A DNA stretch of 64,000 nt, taken from assembly GCF_037975245.1 (NCBI RefSeq), contig NC_092573.1, positions 24,455,265 to 24,519,264 on the forward strand. Reading direction: 5' to 3'. The notes under the pieces are model-generated. The model ran no database searches. It saw only the letters and a list, made by a program, of their open reading frames with translations, and had not been told where the DNA came from. The stretch comes from Apostichopus japonicus (Eukaryota; Echinodermata; Holothuroidea; Aspidochirotida; Stichopodidae). The position numbers were made by a program, and so were the translations under genes. This document shows, one piece after another, positions 12,882-26,439 of the stretch (position 1 is its first letter; the number at the start of each line of letters is the position of its first letter).

Positions 12882-13844
12882 GATACACAATATACTATTT
12901 TGTTCTCTCTCTCAAGTTAGCCAAAAACCGTCACCATTTTCATGTAAATAACAGACGTAATCACTATAACTTCTTATGCTAGCCGTTTTGATTAATAAAC
13001 TCTCTATAACATACCGTCAATATCGCGATATCTCAATGTATCATGCTCTACAACCAGAAGAAAAATGTTACAATTGGGAAAAAACTTGTATTTGGGAAAA
13101 AAACAAGAAAAAAACAAAAAAAAACAAAAAAACAAAATTTGGGAAAAAAACAATTGGGAAAAAAACAAGTAAACTGAGTTTACTTGTTAACATTTCGTAT
13201 GATAGGACGAAGTAGCCTACATGAGTCTAAAGTTGTTGTACAAACGATAAAAGCGTAATCTACTTACATCAGGCTTATGAAAGATTAAAAGTGATCAATT
13301 TAATCATAAAATTAATAATAATTTGTTTATGATCAATATTACTGACTTGGCATCGGAGTTCCATTTATTTTTCAATTCATTTGTGTTTGGTGAAACGAAG
13401 TTTGAAGAGCTCCCTCATTTCAATAGACTACCAGAATTATTTTAAAGTCACTGTATCCTGGAAAATTGCTCTCGCCTTAAAGGGGTATTTGAGATTGAGT
13501 TGTAAACTAGCAGCAAATTGTTTTGTATTGTTTTGCTTTAATTTTTAATCTGATTATTTTGTGTTTGAAATGGGTATAGGGTTTCAAGTTTACCTAATAA
13601 ACAATAATAATTATAATGCACAATAAAGCAATGATTTAAGTGTAATCATACTAACATGCATCCCAGTTTTGCAGTAGATAATTGAAGAAAAACATAAAAC
13701 AAGTTTTCTCAGTGCATGCATAAAAACAGGTTTTTACAGTGCGCATACCAATGTAACCAAAATGCAACGTAAAGTAATTATCATATATGAAAATCGATTT
13801 ATTTACATTGGCTGTGTATGTATGTAAGTATATTTGCGTATGCG
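12882..13844. other. non-coding stretch, nothing recognised
   Basis: Includes an A-rich imperfect repeat at about 13075-13170 (ttgggaaaaaaac units). No exon recognised. Confidence 0.4.
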
Positions 13845-13906
13845 TGAGTGTGCATTTGTATTGTATTTAGTTAACACTGGAAATGATAAGGCGACAATAA
13901 TATATA

Positions 13907-13942
<36 letters not shown>

Positions 13943-14049
13943 GAAATTTTGTCTGCTTGTCAATATCCGGTAATTGACTTCCATAATTATGAGATAGAGT
14001 GTGTATTTGTAATTTATTTAGATAACATTGGAAATGAATGGTGACAATA

Positions 14050-14106
<57 letters not shown>

Positions 14107-14160
14107 GAAATTTCGTCTGCTTGTCAATATCCGGTACATTGAGTTCCATAATTATTAGAT
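13845..14160. repeat. tandem duplication of about 150 bp, each copy with its own (AT)n
   Basis: Two copies, about 13845-13994 and 13995-14160. Both read gtgt-atttgta-tttagataac...ggaaatga...gacaataatat, then (AT)n at 13911-13940 and 14055-14102, then attaagaaattt-gtctgctt and gtcaatatccggta. The (AT)n tract has expanded independently in the second copy. Confidence 0.85.
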
Positions 14161-17100
14161 ACAAACTACAAAAATGTTGAGAATGTTTACTTAACTTATT
14201 TCTAAATGAAAATGATTCGCTTTTTAACAAATTACAGGAAATGAAGGGGGAAAAAACAACAACAAACGGGTGTGTTGTTTTTACTCAGCTCTAGAAGTTA
14301 CATAAGCAGCAGTACTAAGGACAACCTCCAACACAAGTTGTGTTGTTTACAAGGTTTTCCTCATGCATGCGGCTTACCTTGAGGTGTTTCTTCAGGCATA
14401 CGACGGGGGTCGATTCGACCGTTACAAGCGACAATCGGTCTTACGTAATACTTCCACAATAGAAAGGACTATCAGGGTCTAATCCAGCATAGGAAATTAA
14501 TCGCGACCTCTCTCTGTCCTCGTAAGGTCATGAAAGCTGAACGTTTGCAGTGGTGATCGCTTTTTGCGGGTCAATATTTCGTTTTAAAGTGGGCGGGACA
14601 TCTGTTTCTTTGAAGGACACCAAAACCTTCTGACCAATTAAACAACCGATGCTATACCCTATAAACAAATCAAAACCAGGTGAAAAGCGGGCAAAAGCAG
14701 GTGAATGAAGCTGGTTATCAACACTGAGTAGTAGTAGTAAATATTTTGTTCGAAGCCGAGAATTGAAATTCACTGGGGCGAAAACTAATTTTTAACCCCT
14801 GGGGAACATTTTACTGCAGTGGGATGTATTGATGTGAGCCTGCAACAATTACACATACTCGACATTTCCGCCACTGGTTCCTTTTCGGAATACATTTGTT
14901 GAAACACTTATGTTCTTATTTGTGTGTTTGTTAGGGGTGGGGAAGATGGGGGGGTTACCTTTCTAATGGTTAGATGGCTATAGCTGGATGGTAAAGATAA
15001 ATAAACATATACAGCAAAATCTGATAGGCATCTTACAATTGCCAAGTTGCCATGGAAACCTAGAGAGTTCATGAAATATATCAGACAACTAGATGAAAAC
15101 AAACAAACAAGGAGATAAAACAAAAGCAAACAAGAATAACAACAACAACGACGACGACAGCACACAAAATTGATTAGTTTTCTTCAGACCAGGATCTCAC
15201 CCGTCTGCGTATTAATTCACTATATGATAACTAATTTTGACCTCTGTGGTGGTCAAATATTGTGGTCAGCTTAAAACTTAAAGTACAGCTGTTACATTTG
15301 CAAAGAAATGTAAATATTAACCTTCTTGTGTAAGATTCTATATGAAATACAGTTCAAATACAGTTAAACGTTTCGAAAGTTTTACAAATTCCGACCAAAA
15401 TTTATTTCGTGACACAGAAATAACCTATACTGCTTCAACTGTATATCTTATCGAATGTCTTTGATACGGAAGGCCTATGCGATAAACCCTCGATATATAC
15501 AGTTACAGCATACATAGATATTGAAAATCTGTATACACATTAGACCCATAAATAACAATGTCAGTCTGTGTCAGGGTAGCAATGAAATTCGGTCTCTCTC
15601 TCTGTTCCATTTTGAAGAGCAGCCTGGATAAGTTGCTCAAAAGAAATCGAGATATGCCAAAATTAAAGCAGGGGAGATTGGACGCTAGAAGTCATCATTC
15701 ACACAAGCGTGTGTATGAGATATATCAAGGATATACCTTCCTTTATATACATGCTACTATATAGACAGTTTGTTCACGCGAGAATCGTAAATCAGGTATC
15801 GAGGAAGTTTGTATATTTACGGCTGACAATGTCTGCGACATTCAACTCGGTGCAGGGGCGTAAAAATGTGTCAAGCAGTGAATTGCATTCTGCGGTGGAT
15901 TGGCCATATCATTATCCCTGAAATGTACGGGAGAGACTTAGCCACCCCAAAAACAAAACAAAAACAAAAAAACCTCGTATATCGTGACGAATAGCAAGCT
16001 GTGGGCCTCGCGTTAAGACAAAAAGAAGCAGAAGAGATCAGTGTGAATTTGGAAAACCTCGGAGATTATGTTTTTGCAAGTGAAAGGTTTATCCGAGGGG
16101 AATACAGCAACAAATGTCTCATGAATTCCCTATACCAGCTTGAAGTTAAGTATCTACGAGAAAAATATCTGTCTCTTCCCAGGGGGGGAAGAAATGTTTT
16201 TTCTCTGTTGTAAAAATTTCGATTTCTGGATAAACAATTCGATTTTATGAATAAATAAGGTGACTTTTTTGTCACGCGTTCAGTCAATCATAAAACAATA
16301 TTTGCCAATTCGGCTGTCGATATCACAAAATGTCAGTAGTTCGGTTTTGTATTGCTGTAAGTCGTTTTTTTTTAACGATTATTTATATTGCCTACAGCAT
16401 ACGGAAGATACTAGTCCAATACCACTCAGTGGGATAAAAATAGGTTATATGGGTAAATAAACAGAACTAGAACAGAAAAAGAAACACAAAAGAAAAAGTG
16501 AAGATATATATAATATCTCGGAATGTGATCAATATTGTGGGGACCAAGATATGCAGCGAATACCTGTCAATATTTGTTCCTTTCCTTTACAATTCGTCTT
16601 CGGTTTTGTTGGAAATCTACTTACAACCCCCCCCCCCCCCAAACTTTCCTACAAAAAAAAAACACAATTGTTAACTCCTGCACCCTAGAATATCGTTATT
16701 TTCTCGTTTTAGCTGACATTTCATAATTCTTTCCGGATATATTACTATAGTACCCACATATATATGGTCATATGGTCATTAAGTTTGTCAACAGTTCACT
16801 TGGTCGGTCAAAATATATAGTCTGATAGGTTTAGCGTACACGAAGGGTCAAGTAAAGGTTACAGCTACAGGTTTAATATTTTACGGAGGTTCTTAATTAC
16901 CTACTAATGAATTAGGCTGGTTAGGGGAAAATACGGTTACGTTATAGTGTGCACATATGCTTTCTTACTCTAGCACAACTACGAGTGTCCTCATACAAGT
17001 CTGTACATTTTACTGATAGATGTGGAAAATGTAGTAAACAGATCTTCCAAAATCCTTGACTTTTATGCATATTAAAAATTTTCATAAAATGGCGTGAAAA

Positions 17101-17343
17101 TTGTACAAACCTATAGGTCTACAGTGCGATTGCAGCGATCATGCTTTGTGTATGTAGGACTTGCAACAACTCATGTAGCTTTGTCTTTAGTGTTTGTGTC
17201 CTACAACTCCGAAGCTGGTTATGTCTTACAAACACAGAATTGTGGTGGTTCCGCGATATATGAGTCTTAGGTGATGTAATATATATTACCGTTTAAGCAA
17301 TCACTGACGAAACAGCACCGCATGAGACTATGGGTAATGTGTA

Positions 17344-17448
<105 letters not shown>

Positions 17449-17840
17449 CAGCCACCATAGGTAATTATCTTAAGTTAAATTGGGTAACTAGGCTATATAT
17501 GCAACCAGCCCTCTGGACAGGTTAAAGCCTGAAAGTCATTTCCCTGTATATACAGGTATGATCGCGATAGCAAGACGTTACTGGAAAGGGAGGGAGTCAA
17601 AATAAAGCATTGTTGACACGAGTCATATGGAAGGAAATATCGAACGTTGCACCTCGCTTCTCCCTTATAATTAGTCGCTGAGGATAGTTTTAATCATATC
17701 AAGTTACTAAATAAAGAACAAAAATAGAGTTGTTTTCAGCTCGATTTTCTAGAATATCAAAGTTCATTTACAAAATTTAACTTGACATGTAATGGTACAG
17801 TACATATATATGTACATTTATGTACATATATAGAGATATA

Positions 17841-17892
17841 CATACATACATACATACATACATACATACATACATACATACATACATACATA
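17841..17892. repeat. (CATA)n microsatellite
   Basis: About 13 perfect cata units. Confidence 0.97.
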
Positions 17893-20125
17893 ACATCTAT
17901 ACCATATCGTGTTCATATCACTGTAAAGTACCGTGACACACATACATCACATCACATCACAATACTATACTGCAATGATCACTCGTACGGAATTAGCTAA
18001 GTGAAGATCTAATGACGATATTGTTTATTTTCTACGGTACCCTGAAGTTTGTATATAAACCATTCCTTTAAAATAACTGAGCTGTCCTCATTTGTTTTTG
18101 CTCCTCAGAGACGGGGGAAAAAGACAAATTCCCTGACAACTCTCGACACGGAGAGACTTAAGCTGTAGCGCGTTCCATTCGCATATCGTGGATCACGTTG
18201 TTTGGTTAGTAATTACTCGTAGTTTGTTTTATATGCCTTCAACGTTTGGCATTCCATGGTCGCTCGCTAACCGTTTCATCAGCCGTTTCTTTTTCAGTAG
18301 ACATTTCAATTAGTCAAATCACGTCACAGACGATCCTGTTGACTTAGATCAGCCCCGTAGCGTATACCATACGGTACCGCATAGTATAAAAAATTCTCTT
18401 CTAGAATTATATATTATATTTATATAGTGTATATAATTTTCAGGCATATGTTTTATCGACACCAAGTATTGTGCAGGAGTCAATATAAAATGTTGTTAAA
18501 CCAGGAAATCTTCTCATACGAAGGATGAAAGAGAATACAGAGATGACAACTTATTGCAATCCGAGGGAGTGGGGAGAGGGTGGGGGGGGTTGAGGTTGGG
18601 GGAGGTGATTTTGTTGGCCGATCACCTTAATGTACCTTAATGTGCTATTATACATCACGTAATCAGATGCATGCATATGTCATTGCGTTCAATAACTAAA
18701 CTTTGCTGTACAGCTTATAGGTGCATGGAAGTCGTGCATCCGATGGTTGATTTGGACATAATATGCCTACTTTTACATTTGGTGTAGTTATTGCTTGATA
18801 ACAGATTATTTCCCCAAAATGTTTGGTAACAATTGATACGTGCCTTTCAAATCTTCAATGCAATAACAGTTGTGTATACCCTCCACCAATTTAGATCTGT
18901 TTCTCTTTTTGCAAAACAAACGATTGTAATTTTCTGTCTTTCTTCGTCGAGGTATCAACGCATATGCTGATATTATTACTGTACGTGTGATACTCATAAC
19001 AGGTATGAATGTATTTCATTTTGTAATATTCTTCTTTGTTCCTGACGAAAATGCAAAAAACTGACTCATAAATATGCAAATACCGATCGATTGTTGATAA
19101 CAAATTGAAAAAAAAAGAAGGAAAACAGACTGGAAACAGTAAAATCCTCTCGCTGGAGGCATCTGAGGAAGCCGTGAAAAAGGATAAAGTAAAAAAGCGG
19201 TAAATATACTTGCAGACGACACAGAGAATTACGGCTGGACTGACACGTTATAGAATGTTAAACCCTTGGGCTTGAATATCCAATGTTGCGAACATGTATC
19301 GTATATGGCTCGCCGAATTAGCCTAAACACCGCCGGACTCTTCATCTATCATCAAGTTGCCAGTTTGGCAAGTTCTGACGGGCAAACGTTTACATTTTTT
19401 GTTTGGTTTTCGATATTAAAGTAAACCATTTCTATAATTGTTCTGGAAGATATAGGCTATATAGTTATACTGTAGCTTCGTTCCATTTTAAGTTTTAGCT
19501 TCCTTTTGTAAGTTTTTTTTCTTCTATTTTCATTACTGTGATTAGGTTTTGATGTCTGCAGTCTATATTAATTACTGTAGTACTCTTCTTGTTCATGTTT
19601 TTGCTGTTGGTTAGTGTTGAAAGGAAAGGTGTAGCCTACATGCATCTTGACACATCTTTCCTAATATGAACTTCGCAAAAGAGGCTTCGAGTGAGTTAAA
19701 ACACACACGGACACGCGCACACATCTTTAAAGAGGGTGTTGTGTGTTGCAAGTAAAAGAAAGCGCTGTAAGCATTTCTTGAAATATCAAATTTTGGATGA
19801 TCAGTGAGATATCGTGACACATTTAACAGAAGAAATCCTCCCTCCCTCCTCCTCCAAGCCCCAGCTCACATTGCTTGTAAAGGGCTGATCCATTTCTAGT
19901 GTACAAACGTATAGCCTTTGCTAAACGATCACAGAGAATGTACCAGCGAACTTAAAGGGGGAAAAGACACACACACACACATCGTCTTGTGGACGTATAG
20001 ATAGAGTTCATACATGATCAAATTATGTACCATATCCGCCAAGGCACTGGAACATTACCTAATGAGTAGCGTACCAGTAACCCTCCCTCTCACCTCCCAC
20101 ACCCACACACGCATACATACATCTA

Positions 20126-20954
20126 TATGGAAAGCCATTTTAACATTTAATCGGGAATTTTAGATATCTGAAATTGTTTCTGATTTCAGATATCTGAAAT
20201 TGAATTCGAGATATCTGAAATTGAATTCGAGATATCTAAAATAGATTTCGAGATATCTGAAATTCTAATTCAGATATCTGAAATTGAATTCGAGATATCT
20301 GAAATTGAATTCGAGATATCCGAAATTGAATTCGAGATATCTGAAATTCTATTTCAGATATCTTAAATTTAATTCGAGATATCTGAAATTGAATTCGAGA
20401 TATCTGAAATTGAATTCAAGATATCTGCAATTCTAATTCGAGATATCTGCAATTGAATTCCAGATATCTGAAATTCATATGCATAAATTCCCGATTAAAT
20501 GTTAAAATGGCACGTATGGAAAGCCATTTTAACATTTAATCGGGAATTTTCTGATATCTGTAATTGAATTCGAGATATCTGAAATTGAATTCGAGATATC
20601 TGAAAATGAATTCGAGATATCTGAAATTGAATTCGAGATATCCACAATTCTATTTCAGATATCTGAAATTAAATTCGAGATATCTGAAATTGAATTCGAG
20701 ATATCTCGAATTCAATTTCAGATATCTGAAATTGAATTCGAGATATCTGAAATTGAATTCGAGATATCTCGAATTCAATTTCAGATATCTGAAATTCCCT
20801 GGTATTTCGAGATATCTGAAATTGATTTTAAGATATCTGCAATTATTTGTAGATATCTTAAATAAATTGGAGATATCTGTAATTTAATTTGAGATATCTG
20901 AAATTATTTCGAGATATCTGAAATTCCTTATTAAATGTTAAAACGGCTTTCCAT
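20126..20954. mobile_element. foldback-like element built from a 21-bp EcoRI/EcoRV minisatellite
   Basis: The outer ends are inverted repeats (TATGGAAAGCCATTTTAACA at left; its complement, slightly diverged, ends at 20954). The same terminal sequence occurs twice in the middle (about 20483-20511 inverted, 20515 onward direct), so two head-to-tail units each have their own inverted ends. The filling is a 21-bp tandem repeat of the form gaattcgagatatctgaaat + t, itself nearly palindromic, with orientation switches at gagatatctcgaattc. A 7-bp direct repeat acatcta flanks the whole at 20119-20125 and 20955-20961, suggesting the double unit inserted as one piece. No coding capacity. Confidence 0.75.
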
Positions 20955-23871
20955 ACATCTACCCCTCTCCCACATACATTCACTCACAGTCAGACACACG
21001 CAAACAAACAAAAACACACGTACTTCACTCTCACAACCGTTCATCACAAATTTAGTTTCTTGAGAAGGCGTCAAGAACAACAGAGACAAGGACAATAAAT
21101 GATGAAGACGGACGACCGTAAAAGGAGCAAGTATCATTATTGCTCAAAATGTCAGACTTAATTGCCAAGATGAGTTAAAATCCATCCCTACGACCTGTTA
21201 CGATCTTAGAACGCAATAAAACCTTGTTCTGGATGTCCGAACTAATTTTGTTGTTCGGTTTTTATCGAACCAAGTTCTCGTGACGGTTCGCTGATTTCTC
21301 TCATACACCCGTAAGCCTGCAGAGGCATTCAATATAATCAAACCCACTATATGGTCTAAACAAACCGAGTCAAGGCCAAAGTTAAGTCTCCATAGATCCC
21401 GTATTCATTCTTTCATTTTAATGCGGTATTGAGCGAAAAAGTTCGATCGTATACATCCAATTCTAAGAATTAATCTCCCCAAACGTATCGCTTTATTTTA
21501 TTATTTGTTTTTACTTGTTTATAATTTGCTACTCTTTTTAAGCAGGATATGAACAATATATGCATGAACGCATTTCACCTTTCAAGCTTTTTTTTTTTCT
21601 TCTTCATTTTATTATTTTATTTTATTTATTGAGCACAAATACAGAACTTGACACTTCTTTGTCCACTGGCGAATTTATTGTTTGGAAAACTAAACCCTTC
21701 CCGGCATGACGTTGACATGTTTCGATTAATTAATTTATTTATATATTACTACTTCATTTGAAACCACAAATGTGACCAGTTAAAGACAAGCAGCTCTATT
21801 ATTCGAATATATAGTAAACAACACACAAAAATGGACCGACGTAAAAGCTTTACATATTAATTGAGTTATACTTGAAAAGTCTTTTACAAATGACTGTATA
21901 CGACGTAATTCCCCAAATGTTTTAAGTCGGCTAAAGTTACCGGAAATTTTTATCAAGTTACTGTCATGCTCTCGATGTTGGGATCGAAGAGAAACATGCA
22001 CAAAAGGGCACTGATAAATTTAGCGGAGGCCTTAAATTGAGTATACAGTTTTCTCTTAAGTAATCCACGAAAATAGGGCAAATTCGTTTAAATTTACATG
22101 ACATTCAAAAACACAACGCTTGTCGTTAAAGGGAATATCTGCTGTCTCAATTGAACTGAATCAAACAATTAAATATTTTGTAATGTCTGTTCCAAAATTA
22201 ACTTAAGCCGGGTAAACATTAGCAACATTTATCCATCCTCACTCTCTTCTCCCCCCCCCCCTCCCAGAAACCAGCTGTGACTATCATTTTGTTTGTATAA
22301 ATATAGAAATTAGGACATGCCAACAATATTTGTTTTGTTCTCGAGATGTGGAATTTCAAATTTGATGCAAATTTATTACTAGTTACGGTAGTGAACGGAA
22401 ACGGTAACAATCATTATGGCGTGACGTCATCGCGGTCGCTGGGGTGAAAACAAAACGGCACTGGGTAACAAATGTATGTAGCTATGTGGAGGTGCATCAA
22501 GGTTCCCTGTGGGAAGGAGGAGGAGATGATGAGGGAGGTTGAGAAGGGGGAGGGGATAAGGACCAGGCGAATTAATGGAACACGAGTGGCGGGATACGCT
22601 TCGCTTTTAAATGCAAATGTGTAGAGCGAGTATACCAGGATACCCGATTGTCAAACACAACGATCATTTTCTGCCAGACATACGTACGTACACTGTAGGA
22701 TCCATTCACTTTGGGTCTAACTTGCAGCGTAGCGAAACCTTACTATTTTTGGTTTTTGTTTATATATTTGACACTTTTGGTTTATTGAAAAGAAAAGAGA
22801 TTGAGAAGGGTGCCGATGGGGAGGGGGTGGGGGGTGGGGGGGTGGGGAACTAGTAAGAAACGAGTCTGACAATAGTACACTGTCTGCCACCAGACCAACC
22901 CTATAGATCAGCAAACTTAAAGGTTAAAGCATTTATACTGCACGGAATGGCTTTTATACAAGTCATTCAATATAAAGTGCACATTGCGTCGTAATGTAAT
23001 TAGCTTGAGTGAAAGGTACATGGATCTATAAATAGAAATAAAATCTATTAGAAAAAAATGTGAAGAAAACTACCAGAGATGGGACTAGCGAATTCGTGTG
23101 ACTTTTGACCCTTTCATGTGCCATGGCTCGTGTGCCTTTGAAGACCCTGTCATAAACAAATGCCTCACGGCGTTGAAGAACCTCTACTATGGGGGCATGG
23201 CTAACCTTTGTTACGTGTAAAGGTTGTAAAAACAGATAGAAAAGGGAGGGGTGCTAATTAAATCCTCAAAAAATGTTTATTTTAATATTTATCGCCGATT
23301 TCATAGCCCACATTTATCTGTCATTTTATAGACATCAAAGGATCTATTTTAGATGCCTACATGGTTCAATCATACAGAGTATTATTCTGTCCTATTAAAA
23401 TCTTAACCATGTGGACTCGATAAACATTTACACAGCTTCTGTTTTCTTTATTTAGAAATTATTTAAACACTGAACTCCAGGTGTCATTCGTTTCTCGGAA
23501 TATTTCAGAAAATTCTGTTTCACGATCGGTTATTGGATGATATCAAGATAGAAGTGATAACTGAATGAAACCACGACGGGCCTAAATTTAATCTACTTTT
23601 CATATCAGCGAGCCTACATGATCTTCAATGTGTACAGGCCTATACATAACGCGTGCAGACACCAAGGACACTCGAATTATGATTATGCGTCTTGATATAT
23701 TATGAAATACATAATTAAAAACGAAAGCATTCATTTGAATTTTGTCAATCTAAACCCACAATAAAAAAGACCAACCTTCAAATAAATTAGTTACGTCACA
23801 GATGGTGACGTCACTGATGAGGCCGACGGATGATTTGTCGACAACCTGTAAATACTGGATCAAACTGGAAT

Positions 23872-23899
23872 CTGTATATGAACAGCTGTTCATATACAG
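23872..23899. repeat. perfect 28-bp palindrome without spacer
   Basis: The half site ctgtatatgaacag is followed immediately by its exact complement ctgttcatatacag. Pairing stops on both sides (t at 23871, c at 23900). Confidence 0.9.
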
Positions 23900-24654
23900 C
23901 TTTTCAGTAGTTATTACACACGTTGGACAGAAACCACCTGGCAGAGATGGGTGAGAATGCTTCACACCTCTCGACCCCCCTCCCCCTCCCCGCCACTCCT
24001 CACATCCTCCTCGCACCCTCTCCGCACTTAACTCAGGATTATATAACTTCATCTCACGTTCCAAGTTCCCTGGACTCATCATGTCCAGTCTCTCTTATTA
24101 TAGTTATGAACATTTCGTAGCCTGGTTTCCTAGACACCAGAGAATTTGCTACTCTGGCGGCATATCCCTGGTCAGATTAGTAGCCACTTATCAGCTATTC
24201 CGTTCGATTCTACCAGTATAAATTCTGCAAGGTTTTACGGATATAAGGAAATTAGTTGGAGGTCATTTAGCGAACAATAGACTCGAAAGGATAGAAATAA
24301 TACTACCATTGAATATGCCTAATATACACCGTATACTCTATATTTTATACATGAGTGTGCAGTGATATAAACTTGTACTAGATACAGTCAGAGAATAGCC
24401 TTCAAAACCAGCTTAAAAGTTGATTTTTATTCCCTATATAGTGTTGAACGTCACCTTACTATAGGCAGTAAGGTTTAACCTTAAGTATAATACGCTTCAG
24501 AAATCCCATGATAGCTACAAGTTAACCGCTTATATAACAGTTTAATATAAAGTACAATTACACAAGATACTCGTATCGTTGTCTGTGACGTCATCAGCGC
24601 TACACAGAATGTGGTAGTCTAAATACAGCTTTGTAAATAGATAATTTAGTGTCA

Positions 24655-24655
<1 letters not shown>

Positions 24656-24722
<67 letters not shown>
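24656..24722. repeat. (AT)n microsatellite
   Basis: Pure AT run of about 66 bp. Confidence 0.98.
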
Positions 24723-24727
<5 letters not shown>

Positions 24728-26287
24728 TTTTTAACCTAAATACTATACGTATGATATGTTTGTACTTTTCTCTTCCTTTCATCTTTCTTAATCTCGTCCG
24801 AATGGTTAGCTCATTTCAAAACCCTTTCACACTTCTCAAATGTAATTAAATGTTGTTGAAGTTTCTTTCACATAATAAACTCGAGATCTAGCAGCGGATA
24901 CGACATGTTTCTGCTTTATGTTGTAATATGTAATCTATGAGTCTAATATGTGATTACTATGCGTGTATATACCCTGTGTTTATTGTCAATGCATGTGTAT
25001 ACTACTATACAAGTTCAATAGTTTTTTTTTTTTTTTTTTTTTGGAACTCGTATATTAGATATAAACGAAGTTTATAGACTTGGCAACAAATCTGGGCTAT
25101 TGCAACCTAACCGTGTTAATTAAACTGTTATTGACCCAGCTGATATATATATTACTACTATACATGGACTCATTTGAATAAAATACTTGACAAATTACGG
25201 TGTAATTAAATGGCAGAATGGACACTTGAGTTATTTACTTTGTTGGGAACACACAAAGCAATTAGAGTATTCCAGGTGAATTGGTGAATTAAAATCACTA
25301 TCATACTTAACAATGATAGATCTAGTCCAGCACGCCAAACTATGACCGATCTTGATGAGGCATTTGAGAGAGAAAAGTGCTGTTATGTAATTCGTAATAG
25401 TTGTGATATAGTTTAAAACAAATAGGCAAATAAAGGGGTCACCAGTGAAGGTGAATAAGATATTCTGAATTTGAACAGTTGGATGAGTATCATATCAGGT
25501 GTTGTTTAGCCATTCGCCTTTGGTATTGGTGTAAATATTAAACTCACGATACATGCAATGGATAAACAATAATGACGTGTCGAAAGATATTGGGGCTTTG
25601 ATGATGCCACCAACCCGACGAACTTAGTGACGTCATACATCAACCGCCGTTCACATATAACTCCACCAACACCCCTGCTTTACTTCGTCGCATTCAAATT
25701 GTCACGGTTTGCCTTTTGAAATTGAAATTGCATATGTATTTTCTATATGTCCATGATGTAACGGATACTCATACGAAAACCAAACGTTGCCCGAAATTTG
25801 AACATCTTAGTTAGTTAACTTAACCAGTACCACTGGAGTCAAATTAAAACTTGTGAAAACATCAAATAGATGTTTCCATAGATATTTCGTACAATAAAAA
25901 CAAATAACCTTGCTTCCAAACGAGCTCCAGGAAAATTTATTGGAAAACCAAAATAGATTGATTAACTTGTATGACGAAGACCGTAGTCTAGAATGACTTA
26001 TGTTGATTTCATTAACAGGAATTAGATTTAAGTCGTGAGTTATAAGTAAATAAACGTTCACCTCGTAATTAAAACGAAAAATGATAATCAATGATAGCCT
26101 CTTATTGAAAGGAAAATACATTCGGTCAGTAACTATTAAATCAGGGTTGAAATTTAGCGATTTGTGTTTTTTTTAATTGAATATTATAACATAGATACGA
26201 TGTTGTCAACTCCTTTTGTTTTTTGTTTTGATGTTGTTATATGTGTGTATATACATGCCCATACATCACTATAATTTCTCTCCTTGT

Positions 26288-26439
<152 letters not shown>

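Noticed and set aside
15845-15870. caggggcgtaaaaat as another hAT end
   Set aside because: Only one short end-like motif, with no partner end and no target duplication.
20564-20887. 107-codon frame with repeated RYLKLNS peptide
   Set aside because: Produced by the 21-bp minisatellite, whose length is a multiple of three; not a protein repeat gene.
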